DNA of 64,000 nt, from NCBI GenBank assembly GCA_037127315.1, contig JBBBDQ010000191.1, forward strand, positions 15,102,501 to 15,166,500, given 5' to 3'. Numbering within the stretch: position 1 is the stretch's first letter; every line of letters begins with the position of its first letter. Below the pieces are notes generated by a model. That model was given only the letters and a program-made list of their open reading frames with translations. It was not told the DNA's origin and did no database searches. Origin of the DNA: Ascarosepion bandense (Eukaryota > Mollusca > Cephalopoda > Sepiida > Sepiidae). Shown piece by piece: positions 54,339 to 63,915 of this stretch. Position numbers and translations under genes: made by a program.

Positions 54339-54408
<70 letters not shown>
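54338..54408. repeat. (CT)n(TA)n microsatellite
   Basis: CT run passing into TA run, ending at a SINE family 2 3' end. Confidence 0.95.
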
Positions 54409-54410
<2 letters not shown>

Positions 54411-54411
<1 letters not shown>

Positions 54412-54550
54412 TCATCCACATACAAGCCTGTTTTGCTGTATCACAACTCATCAGTGTGGCTAGACACATCCACTTGATGATTCTGACCAGGATCTAAACT
54501 CGACCGATTTGGTGTCAGTCGGAGTCGCTACTCCCTAAGCCATAGGCACA
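54411..54550 (-). mobile_element. SINE family 2 copy
   Basis: AGTCATCCACATACAAGCCT, ATCACAACTCATCAGTGTGG, and minus-strand head GTGCCTATGGCTTAGGGAGT with GGTCGAGTTTAGATCCTGG. Confidence 0.75.
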
Positions 54551-54722
54551 TGGAATAAGAAAAATGAAATTTTAACGTGTTGTATATAAGCAGTGTATAC
54601 ACACGCCAGTCACCGAAAGAAATCAATTCATTTCTGAAGAGTCACGCTTATATAGCGGAAGTGGAAACTGTTTTTAAAATTTTCTTCTCTAGAGAGCTCA
54701 ATCGTAATGAGAGCATAATATA

Positions 54723-54850
54723 TTAGCCATTCACATGCAAGCCTGTTTTGCTGTATCACAGCTCATCAGTATGGCTAGACACATCCACTTGCTTCTGACC
54801 GATTTGATGTCAATCGGAGTCGCTACTCCCTATGCCATAGGCGCATGGAA
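54723..54850 (-). mobile_element. SINE family 2 copy
   Basis: Second copy in the same orientation (AGCCATTCACATGCAAGCCT, ATCACAGCTCATCAGTATGG), with a small deletion that removes the B box. Confidence 0.72.
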
Positions 54851-55379
54851 TAAGAGCCAGGACCCAAAATTTACTGTCGATGATTTTGCAATCAAGGCAA
54901 TTTCTAGATATTTACGTCGTAAGGAATTGTTTTCTCCTTTGATCAAAGTGGCATGTTTTTTTGTTTTGTTTTTGTTGTTTTTTTATGTCAAAATTTTGGT
55001 TTGTCTCGTTACGATGGGCAACCAACGCATTTAACGTATTATTTTATAAAATACCTGAAATTGTTTGGATTTGAAAATGTGACTTATCATGGTTTAAACT
55101 GGTAGGATTAGAGGGAAAATAAAGAGCACTCACATTCCACTACTATTCACAAAAAAAAAGAACTAGCAACTGAGATAATCCAGCTTGCCTATCTTAGGTC
55201 GGATCTTAGCACTTATCGTTATTTTAACATTACCCTCTATTCCGCCCTGATTACTTATTAGGATGAAAAGATCATGAGCCTGGGACATGAAATTGTCAAA
55301 CCGCTTTCTCTGATACTGTAGCTGCATATCTACAGTATCATACTTGTAATCTGACTGCTGAAAGAAGCATGTCCCTCAT
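54851..55379. other. intergenic, no gene seen
   Basis: T(n)G tract at 54955-54985. A short perfect inverted repeat TGATACTGTAG...CTACAGTATCA at 55311-55341. Confidence 0.45.
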
Positions 55380-55381
55380 AA

Positions 55382-55680
55382 ATGCAAAGATTTACGAAAG
55401 TTAGTATAGAAATAAAATGCAACATTTTGCCGAAAGAGCCAAAAGTTAGACTATCGCCGTCTGGCCAGCCATTCACTCAGCTAGACAGTTTTACATCGAA
55501 TGTCCAGGAAGAACACTGGTGTTATTTCAGGCCAATTAGTATCCAGAGATATTATAATAATAGTCAAGTAATAAGGGGTCTTTCTTATAACAGCCAAGCA
55601 CTTGTGTGGCAAACAGAGTACAGAGATCAGACCATTAATATCCCATTAAGAAAGCCATTCGTCAGTCGAGAATGAAAAGA
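55382..55680 (+). pseudogene. possible LINE fragment
   Basis: One open frame of about 97 residues: PSGQPFTQLDSFTSNVQEEH and RGLSYNSQALVWQTEYRDQT loosely follow the LINE pattern with a (V/L)D.FTYLGS..Q.DG segment and later a W..RG...TK..VY segment. The similarity is partial. Confidence 0.3.
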
Positions 55681-55780
55681 AGAAAGTAAACAGAAAGTCC
55701 AACAATAAATATAGACTCCTGTACTTGTGTAGTGTCTTGGTTATTATTTAATAAGTAGACAGATCAATATCGAAGAGGCT

Positions 55781-56008
55781 TTGAATCAACGTCAACCAGC
55801 CCCAGTGAAAACGAAGATGAATAAGCCGCAGGATCGTTTAGTACAGACAAGAGATGAAGACGATTTGATTAGATCAATAATCACAATCTCGGCGAGTAGA
55901 TTTCTAACTGAATCCAATACATCCAACCCAACGCCAACCATATTCAAAGGCGACTCAATCAGGGCTGATCAAATTCTGATTCCTCACCCAATGCAAAAGT
56001 CTTTTTAA
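55781..56008 (+). CDS. hypothetical, uncharacterised frame
   Basis: About 75 codons: Pro/Gln/Lys-rich start, RLVQTRDEDDLIRSIITISA, then IFKGDSIRADQILIPHPMQK. Composition is protein-like and free of simple repeats, unlike most frames here. No family recognised; it could be a terminal exon or part of a degraded retroelement that continues the 55382 fragment. Confidence 0.25.
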   Translation: MNQRQPAPVKTKMNKPQDRLVQTRDEDDLIRSIITISASRFLTESNTSNPTPTIFKGDSIRADQILIPHPMQKSF

Positions 56009-56101
56009 AAATTCGCCTTCATTTTCATTTTGGTAAATCTTGGCTGTTTGGTCACATTATCCCCAGCCAATGGCGTTTGAGTTCTGTTCGACCGTTATCT
56101 T

Positions 56102-56144
<43 letters not shown>

Positions 56145-56639
56145 GAATTAATACAATAGTAAAAGGTTCGTCACTTAGCTGATTAATATTACCTTCAGCA
56201 TCCAGACTCCAAAGTCTTGTACACAGACCCTCCAAGAATCACTCCATCCACTCGTCAAGGGCTATCAGCGATTGACTGTTTATACTTCTCAACTTTTCGT
56301 TTTCATATGCACTTTTCATTGGTGCAAGTTTTGGGGATTTTTAATTTTATTTTATGACTTGTGTCTGAGACTTCGCACGTGCACCCATGCGCCCGTCCTC
56401 GCGTATGTGCTTATGTGTAGAATTTCAGGATTATTTGTAATTTTTGTCGGGGATTTTTCTCTGTTTTTCTCTTTTTCTTTCAGTTACTACCGTATGACTT
56501 CCGGTTTTCTAGACTTGTACATTTTTTGAGCGTTCTGGTGTTTTCTTGAGTTAGGAAAAGTGGGTTTTTTTTGTTTTTTTTTACATAAATAATTAATTTC
56601 TAATACTTATGTCTTAAATTATTAACCACTTTTAATTTT
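56009..56639. other. intergenic with (TA)n(GA)n microsatellite
   Basis: TA/GA repeat at 56102-56142. GGTTCGTCACTTAGCTGATT at 56165 is related to the 39780 repeat family. No gene. Confidence 0.45.
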
Positions 56640-56835
56640 GTGGGTGCGTAGGTGATGTTATGGATAGCGGCTCAAAACGAGAAATCTGTGAAGTGAGTTC
56701 GACTTCCGGTCGAGTTGGTTTCCCTTTTTTCTCAAAAATACCTTTAGGAAAGGCATGAATCCATATCTTATCTCCATAACTATTGGCTAAATAGTAGAGC
56801 AGACTGAACTGTGTTTGGCAATCAGTCTACGAAAA
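56640..56835 (+). mobile_element. SINE-1-like divergent copy
   Basis: GATGTTATGGATAGCGGCTC, GAGTTCGACTTCCGG (B box), TAGGAAAGGCATGAATCC, TATTGGCTAAATAGTAGAGC. The 3' tail is lost. Confidence 0.65.
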
Positions 56836-58040
56836 AGACAACTCTAAATTCAAAACTGTATGCAACCCTGGCGAAACACGCTATGCAGCAATCAAAAAGG
56901 ATAGTGTTATTCACAATCACTGCTAGATCGACTGTAATTTATAATTTTAGAAAACTAATGAAGAGTTTCATGGAAATATTTGTATTATTAATGTGAAATG
57001 ATATTTCATTTAATATGTATAAATGCTGTTCTTAAGAGATAATGTAATTCCGCCTAAAACTGTTAAGTTCGAGTTAGTATTCTGGTGCCGTTACTAAAAT
57101 GGTGTCTTTGGAACGCATTTTCTTCGAATATTCATTTAGTTTTGTTGTTGTTGTTTTTTTTTGTTGTTGTTGTTTTTTGTTGTTGTTGTTTTTTGTTGTT
57201 TTTTTTTTCGTTGAATGTGATGAATATCATCATGCATAAAAATCGTCTTTCTAAAAACTTTTGGCTTCATCTTTAACTAAGACTCTATGTATATCCTAAA
57301 ACGTATGCCTGAGCGGTCATATTAACGCCAATTCGCTGCCTAAAATCTCACTCTAAAGCAACAAATCACCTTCACGTTGTTGACTTCTGAACATGTGGTT
57401 GCAATTTACGCCAGTATCTACCCAGTCTTTGCTCCATTTGTTTGCTTTATCAATAGTCGTACGGCATTCTTCAGTGAAAATAAATGAAGGAAAAAAATCA
57501 GTCTTCACTCGTTTCAGTCAATTTTTCTCATGAACGTTTTTTTTTTTTTTTTTCAAAGATGTCTCATGATAGGTGTCACATATTTGTCAGGTCACTAATT
57601 TTTATACTTAAACATGATTTTATATTTTTCCTTATCAGCGCTACAGCAGAGTCGCTCATGATATGGAACAGACTTCTTTACATTTCAGTGGTATCTGCCG
57701 ATATTTTTTTTTTTTTATAATTTACAAACTTTAATCGTCTCCAAAGTTATTAAACATATTTCTTTGTTCATCAAGTAGATCTTACGACTCAATTTAAACT
57801 CGGAATTTGGTTATTAATGCTACTTTGAAATTCGAGACATTTCATACAAATATGGAAGCCATAACTGGGCAGAACGAACTAGTTTTCACCCTAGCCACAC
57901 AGATAGTTGTTGCCATCATTCAACAAATAAATTTTGAGATTCCACTTAGTATTTATATACCGGTAAAACATAAAAATGGCTAATCATGTGAGGAGCTGCG
58001 TGTATATATGTATGATTTATTCAAATATTATATATAAAGG
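56836..58040. other. intergenic, T/G tracts
   Basis: (GTT)n/T runs at 57140-57208 and T runs at 57538-57553 and 57705-57717. No gene. Confidence 0.5.
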
Positions 58041-58376
58041 CTAATGTAAAAGTAACTCCCTATTGTATGTATGAGTGGCTAGCTAGAAGTCATGACTTCT
58101 TTTGGGTTAGTTAAAGGAGCAAGTAGTATACTATACCAAAACAAGACTTTGAAAAACTTGAAGGGCGAATAGAAGAAGTTAAGTATTTTATACCCAAAGA
58201 GTTCCTGGGGAAATCGGTTGATGCGATTCCTCGAAAAGCTGGTAGCGAAATCAGGTGTTTTAAATAAAACCTCATTCTAAATGTTTTCCTTTCATATATA
58301 TTTCTTGTAAAAATTATAGTTAATAAATAAATTATAAGTATTTTAAAATGGGGAGTTACTTTTCAATCACCTTGTG
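58041..58376. mobile_element. small TIR DNA transposon relic
   Basis: CTAATGTAAAAGTAACTCCC at the left; inverted GGTGATTGAAAAGTAACTCC at the right. The interior has a short frame ending IPRKAGSEIRCFK that may be a transposase C-terminus. About 336 bases, so an internally deleted copy. Confidence 0.5.
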
Positions 58377-58489
58377 TTCAACAAATAATAACAGTAGTTT
58401 GAACCAGCTAGACCACCTAAAAATCCTGCGTGCAAAGAAAAGGGCTCAGTGTTAAGTAAATTAAATTACATAACAAAAGATTGTGTTAT

Positions 58490-58585
58490 ATTATAAATTG
58501 TACTTTAGAACATGTTCAAATTATAATCTACTACAAAGTGTACATTTTGATTGTAATTTGAACATGTTCTAAAGTACAATTTATA
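58490..58585. repeat. perfect 33-bp inverted repeat
   Basis: 58490-58522 and 58553-58585 are exact reverse complements (core TTTAGAACATGTTCAAATTA) with a 30-base spacer. The AGAACATGTTC part is itself palindromic. Related sequence at 44985-45005. Confidence 0.85.
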
Positions 58586-58678
58586 ATAAATATTCATAGC
58601 TCTATTTCCATATTGAGCAGTTTTAAATTAACGTTTTGAACGTTTTTAATGTTTTCTTCGTTCGTTATTGATTTGGAG

Positions 58679-58699
<21 letters not shown>

Positions 58700-58711
<12 letters not shown>

Positions 58712-58880
58712 ATTTCAAACGTTATTTTTAATGGATACCGATATTTAAAAAGAACGTCCCGTTTTTTTAAACAGTTTATTTCGTCCACAGGCCAGCGCAT
58801 TGGAGAAAATTTAATAAAAAAATGCGTTTCTCTTATTCGATGGAATTATGGTGTAGTCGGTAAACGTAAGTGAAAGTCTT
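58700..58880 (-). mobile_element. SINE-L body fragment
   Basis: TTAATGGATACCGATATTTA, AAACAGTTTATTTCG and CACAGGCCAGCGCATTGGAG match 45950-46110. Follows a (TA)n(TG)n run. Confidence 0.45.
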
Positions 58881-59094
58881 ATTTTCAGGAAAGGGGATGT
58901 GCTAGCAATGTGTAGAAACGTTACGCATCCTCTTCCAAACACTGAAAAAGAAAGCAAGTGCATGTTACTAAAATTTGTCATTTTGCAAGAAACTTTGTTT
59001 TACCCACGTGTCAGGAAAGTATCTCTTCACAGTGTCTACTCTCAAACTGTCCGCTGTACGAAATGGGCTTCATTAACTGGCCTTTAGTTGTCAA

Positions 59095-59440
59095 ATGAGC
59101 GGCAAATGGCTTCCCTCTGTCTTTTCTACACATATTTTCACGGCAACTGCTCTGACGATCTTTTTTCATGGTGCCCCGACCAAATAACTTTAAGCGTACT
59201 TCCAGATTGTCATCCAGGTTTCCCCTTTTTAAAGTTAAAATATAATCGCCACTTCTACTCCAATAGTTTCTTTTCTCGCACTTCACATCTGTGGAACTTC
59301 TGTCCGTTTACTTGCTTCTCTGATAGCTACAATCTCCAAAACTTGAAATTCAACGTCAATTACCATCTTCTATCTTTTATACGCAGTGTTTTTTTTTCTT
59401 TTCTCAATGTAACATCCTACGTATTGGGGTGAAATGGTTA
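59095..59440 (+). pseudogene. LINE-C C-terminus and tail, copy 1 of 2
   Basis: Frame: MASLCLFYTYFHGNCSDDLF, KLKYNRHFYSNSFFSRTSHL and WNFCPFTCFSDSYNLQNLKF, then a TTGGGGTGAAATGG tail. About 114 codons remain open, one of the most intact LINE-C ends here. Confidence 0.78.
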
Positions 59441-59449
59441 AATTCGTCT

Positions 59450-59952
59450 TTACTTTGAATGCTGCTGCCATATCTAGTCAGGTTTTCTTCCTATATATTT
59501 AGAAATTCCTGATAAAATCCAAAAAGAATCTGAAATAATATTGGTCCTCAACTGACATCTCGCTTTTAATCACTTTTCCACCACCGACTTGTGCCTTTTC
59601 TACAAATACTTTCATGGAAATTTTCTTCTATGGTAGCTAGGTTTTATGAATTTAAGCGCAGTACTAGATTGGCGACAAGGTCTCATTGTTTTACATTTGA
59701 AATGGCTTGATGTAACCGTAAGTTCTATGCTAACAGTTTCATCTATTGCACTTCTTGCTTTTGGAACTCTCCTCTGGCTTTTTGCTTCCGAATCAACTTT
59801 GATCTTCAAAGATGTAAATGCACTATTAATCGTTATCTGCTGTCATCTCGTTCTTTTAATGTTCTCTCTCTCTCTCTCTCTCTCAGCGTTTATCTCATAT
59901 TTACTAACGCTCAGTAACTCTTGCGCTTTATTGTCTTGCTTGGGATGAAATT
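59450..59952 (+). pseudogene. LINE-C C-terminus and tail, copy 2 of 2
   Basis: Directly follows the previous tail in the same orientation: ISR.NPKRI-like start, AVLDWRQGLIVLHLKW, then tail TTGTCTTGCTTGGGATGAAA and TA. Frameshifts. Confidence 0.68.
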
Positions 59953-59965
59953 ATATATATATATA

Positions 59966-60312
59966 AACTTATCGCTATACTTGTTTCGAAAATCCCTCCG
60001 AGTATATACGCGGAAGGAAAAAATGGTAATTAAAAACGAAAGAGCTAAGCACTTGATCATCAGTCAAAGTGCGTAGCCCAAAGAAAAAAACCCCGAGACG
60101 AGTAACATGAGATTTAGGATGTGTAGGTTGTCTTTACTAGTTTTTTTTTTTTTTTTTTTAATAAAATGCTGTTACCCACCTCTTTGTGTTTGGTGTCTTT
60201 TTTCGTTTACGTGGGTTACTGAGTTCCTTATATCTTGTCGCCATCTTTTAGCCTTTTTAGCCAACCTTCCCTGAAGATCCGGTTAGGTGAAACCTTGGTA
60301 GGTTCGTTAGCT
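59966..60312 (+). mobile_element. pLTR/retrozyme-like repeat, longer form
   Basis: Starts with the CGCTATACTTG...CCGAGTATATACGCGG hairpin shared with 52836 and ends with a hammerhead-like module. About 240 bases of non-coding sequence, including a T run at 60141-60159, lie between. Flanked by TA runs on both sides. Confidence 0.5.
60258..60312 (+). ncRNA. hammerhead-ribozyme-like motif, best copy
   Basis: AGCCAACCTTCC, CTGAAGA (60271-60277), TCCGGTTAGGT, GAA (60289-60291), ACCTTGGT (helix III A92-T99 type, 3 bp with TT loop), A17 at 60300, GGTTCGTTAGCT. Helix I: G60301-C60270 and G60302-C60269, 3x3 internal loop, then GTTAGCT against AGCCAAC with one mismatch. All core residues C3-A9, G12-A14 fit; the T-T at 10.1/11.1 is the weak point. 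Very short helix III is known from hammerheads that act as dimers. Confidence 0.52.
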
Positions 60313-60326
60313 CCTTAGCTTTCTTT

Positions 60327-60327
<1 letters not shown>

Positions 60328-60377
<50 letters not shown>
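60328..60377. repeat. (TA)n microsatellite
   Basis: 50-base TA run. Confidence 0.95.
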
Positions 60378-60379
<2 letters not shown>

Positions 60380-60454
60380 TAATAGCAAGAATTAATAAAA
60401 TAATAAACCACAGTTCGTAGCCTTTACTTTTTAAAAGTGCTCGATACGTCGTAG

Positions 60455-60840
60455 AGCAATATTTCTAGTAATATTTTTATTATTGGTATTTATAATGAAA
60501 ACATTTCTTACCGCTACTCAAGAGCTGTCGTGTTTCGGTACTATCAATAGGACCTCCACAGGTGATTTATGGTTGCAAAATTTAGGGAATGATATACGTA
60601 TAGAAATTTAAAAACCAAATATTACCTTATCCAGACAATTAAGGAGTGAGTACAAAGAGTTCTAGTGAGTTAGACTCGATAAATCAATGAAAAGTTATAT
60701 TTCTATTGATTGATCGAGTCTAACTGTAAATAACCGTTTAACCGTAAATCGCCTGATGAGGTATTATTGAGAATATTGAAACACGACAGCTCATGTGTAA
60801 CAGTGAAAAATGTTATTATAAATACCAATAATAAAAATAT

Positions 60841-60845
<5 letters not shown>
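60455..60845. mobile_element. inverted pLTR-like pair with central hairpin
   Basis: AGTAATATTTTTATTATTGG...AGCTGTCGTGTTTC on the left is repeated inverted on the right. The right arm reads CTGATGA, GGTATTATTGAGAATATT (6-bp helix with two G-T pairs), GAAACAC...GTGTA, hammerhead-like. The centre 60669-60726 is a hairpin (AGTTAGACTCGAT). Bounded by TA runs. Confidence 0.55.
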
Positions 60846-60880
<35 letters not shown>

Positions 60881-60883
<3 letters not shown>

Positions 60884-61062
60884 CAGTATAACCCTTCGTT
60901 ACTCGGGTGTAATGAAAGCTTTAACACTAATCCATGGTCCTGGAGCTCAGACTCAGCCTAAAGAATATTTGTGTGAAGTTTAGTGAGAATCAGATAAAAA
61001 TTGTGAATTTGTATAAAGGACATACAGACAGGTAAACAGACACACACACAAACATCTTGCCT

Positions 61063-61101
<39 letters not shown>

Positions 61102-61402
61102 CGATTTTCTGCATTATTTTAAGAACTGCAACCTTGAAACTTCTGAATATCGTTTCTTATGTCTTTGTCTATGAGTGTATCAAATTTGATTAAAATCGGA
61201 CCACTCCTTCTATAACCCGATTTTTTAGATTATAGATTTTCGATATTTATCGGGGGTATCTCGACACAAAACCTAGCTAAGAACACTCGCAGACGCTTAT
61301 AGTACAACTGTGTAAATTTTCAAGAAAATCGGTTCAGCCGTTTCGGAGTCTATAGGTAACGGACACACGCACACACAGACACAGTTCCATTTATAAATAA
61401 GT

Positions 61403-61403
<1 letters not shown>
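60881..61403 (-). mobile_element. non-autonomous Helitron-like element, copy 4
   Basis: Minus strand ends ACTCGGGTGT/ACACCCGAGTAACG (decayed hairpin) then TTATACTGCTAA next to T, a CTRR end. Internal blocks match copies 1-3, including an internal TA tract at 61067-61098. The 5' end abuts another TA run. Confidence 0.63.
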
Positions 61404-61429
<26 letters not shown>

Positions 61430-61435
<6 letters not shown>

Positions 61436-62485
61436 ACTTAATTAGATAATTTTTATGATATCCATTGAATGAACAGCAAATAAAATATTATTGAAGCGAT
61501 TCTAGTTCATTAACAAACTATGACATCTATCAGTGTTCATGATTTTCCTTCTTCAAACAAATATTAAAATTGATCACGGATATTTACCATGTTTATAAAA
61601 CTGTTAAACTCTTTTTATAAACAATTAATCGTATTGAATCTTAAATTGACATTAAATCAATATCCCAAAAGAATAATGTTTCTTTCTTTTTAAACACGCT
61701 TCATGAATCTTTTTCTGCTATTTTTTACCTTTTATTTCAATTTGCTAAAAATAAAACTTCTTTTTTTTTTTTTACATTCTACAATTTCGTTTATTTGTTT
61801 GTCGATATTATTAATCTTTCGAAATTTATTTTTTCCCTGTTGTCAATAAAATTGTTTTTCACGCAATTCTGGTTTACTGTCAATGCACCTTAAAGAACTT
61901 CAATTATTTGTTTGACAGAGCAAGAAAATAATGTGCTTAACTCCTTTATGGCTTCCGGTATGCATGTATTTATGCATATATAAATGTCGGTGCGCTGTGG
62001 TCACACACGAACGTGTGTGTGTGTTTGCAACAATTCAGATATAAATAAAATATCTGTAAAAACTATTAATAAAAGAAAAATCGAATATCTCCTTTCTTAA
62101 AAGAAATACTCTTTTCTTAAGCTAACATACAAGACCATAATTATTTTTTAACGCATAACCCTTTAAAAAATAAATAAACAAAATAATATACATAAAATCA
62201 TAATAATTGCATATAAAAATCATTGACAGCATTAATTTAAATCACTTTCGTTTAGTAGGCTGAAAATTAGGTTAGTTAGCGTTCTCCATAGTTTACTTTG
62301 GCTTATACCATAAGCTTTGAAAATATTTTAGAACGTTCTTTAATTAAAAACTTGAAAAGGTGATATTTTTCTCCCTGTTACTTCTCTGTTTAAATGCGGG
62401 TTACCTCATAAAATTTTCCTACACTTGTTTCGCGAAAGTTCCTGAAGGAACGAAACGCGTTGAAACAAACATTTTCCACTTGTCA

Positions 62486-62511
<26 letters not shown>
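61430..62511. other. AT-rich stretch, degenerate hammerhead-like word
   Basis: No gene. At 62408-62460 CTTGTTTCGCG...TTCCTGAAGGAACGAAACGCGTTGAAACAA pairs at its ends and has a GAAACGCGT word, but too many core bases are missing. TA run at 62490-62515. Confidence 0.45.
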
Positions 62512-62517
<6 letters not shown>

Positions 62518-62830
62518 GAATTGTTTGAACATTATTTTTTATCGATACTCGTATTTAAGTAGATATTCTGTTTTTAATTAAACAGTATTATATATTTATA
62601 TCTTCTGGCCTGATTATTTACTATAAATTTTTATTACGAAAATGTGTGTCATTTGGCAGGATTCGAACATGCGACCCCTATCTACATAAATCGTAAATAT
62701 TATCGTAAATAATCAGGCCAGTAGATATAAATATATAATATTGTTTAATTAAAAACAGAACATCTACTTAAATATGAGTATTGATTTTCAAACAATTCAT
62801 TTCAAATTGTCGGTTATTTATAACCAAGTT
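62512..62830. mobile_element. two SINE-L bodies head to head
   Basis: 62512-62690 (minus) and 62695-62830 (plus) are inverted copies (GATACTCGTATTTAAGTAGA and its inverse). The left copy keeps GCAGGATTCGAACATGC, a B-box-like word. Bounded by TA runs. Confidence 0.55.
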
Positions 62831-62843
62831 TCGTTAAAATTCG

Positions 62844-62847
<4 letters not shown>

Positions 62848-62895
<48 letters not shown>
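62848..62895. repeat. (TA)n microsatellite
   Basis: Pure TA. Confidence 0.95.
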
Positions 62896-62900
<5 letters not shown>

Positions 62901-63406
62901 CAACAAAATTCACACATTTATGGTTTATAGTCGCTGAATCTGATAAGGTAATTTAATTTATTGCTCTTCTTATCTTCATTTTTCTTACAATTTAATCTTT
63001 CCTTTAACAGACGTCGGCGAAACGCGTCGTTTATTAAGCTTTTCCACTTTTGTCTAATCATCATTTATTTTGTATCCTACAAAGAGAGTTTAAAAATTGT
63101 CCATTGTACCAAACACATTCGACCACTTCTTTAGATATTTTCAGAGGGGTTGTTTTTTGGCCGTTTTTAATTTCTCGTCGTGTTTTACTATATAAGATGG
63201 GTTTTTGTGTTGTTTTGAATACGAGTAGGAGCGTTTATTCCGAGCTTCGCGTGTTGAGCGAGATTGGGATTCAAGTTAGTTGTTTTGTTTAAAAAAAAGC
63301 AACTTCCAACACTCCACTACCACTGTTGAATAAGGTGAGATTGATAATAAACATTTCGCTACTAAATGGTTTATATACACAGCCTCTCTATATATAAACA
63401 GTGTGA
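62896..63406. other. intergenic, no firm feature
   Basis: GTCGGCGAAACGCGTCG at 63013-63029 is reminiscent of a hammerhead 3' half but lacks the CTGATGA part. No gene. Confidence 0.4.
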
Positions 63407-63800
63407 CAGGGCCGTAGCTGATGCTAAAAAACACCGGGCACAGAGAAAATTGCCCGGATTTATTATTAGTTGACAATGTGATGACGTCATTAGTGTCATC
63501 CGTTTCCAGAAACTGATTTTTGTGGATTTTTTCGGCTATTTCAATGGAAATTAGGTACAGAACGTGAACGACAGCAGGAAATCGGGTTCGGACTTTTTGA
63601 ACCAGTCTTTTCTCCCAAAATTAATAAATAAACAAACAGATTTTTACTGCGTTCATTCGGATGTTTTTTTCGTTTTCTTTCTTTCTTCGTGAATTGTTCA
63701 GTTTGATTTCTGACGAAGACATTTTTCCTTGCTCGGATTTTCATTGCACGGATCGGCCCGGACTCGTGCCCGGTGTGCCCGGTAGTCAGATACGGCCATG
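63407..63800. mobile_element. hAT-like non-autonomous element
   Basis: CAGGGCCGTAGCTGATGCTA and inverted CATGGCCGTATCTGACTACC at the ends, each followed by CACCGGGCAC. Flanks CAGTGTGA and AGTGTGGA fit a worn 8-bp target duplication. The small minus frame at 63541-63744 has no known domain. Confidence 0.55.
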
Positions 63801-63915
63801 AGTGTGGACAAAGATATTAACTCCGAATGGCGTTTGGTATTAATCTATGTGCCATCAGAGCTTATATTCATATACGCTCTATCGTAGTTATTGAGCACGT
63901 TTACTCCATAAATAT
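63801..63915. other. short spacer
   Basis: Nothing recognised. Confidence 0.5.

Noticed and set aside
62408..62460. Fourth hammerhead family (TTCCTGAAGGAACGAAACGCG)
   Set aside because: Helix II loop and several core bases are absent; kept only as a remark.
63007..63035. Hammerhead 3' half (GTCGGCGAAACGCGTCG)
   Set aside because: No CTGATGA portion and no helix I partner visible.
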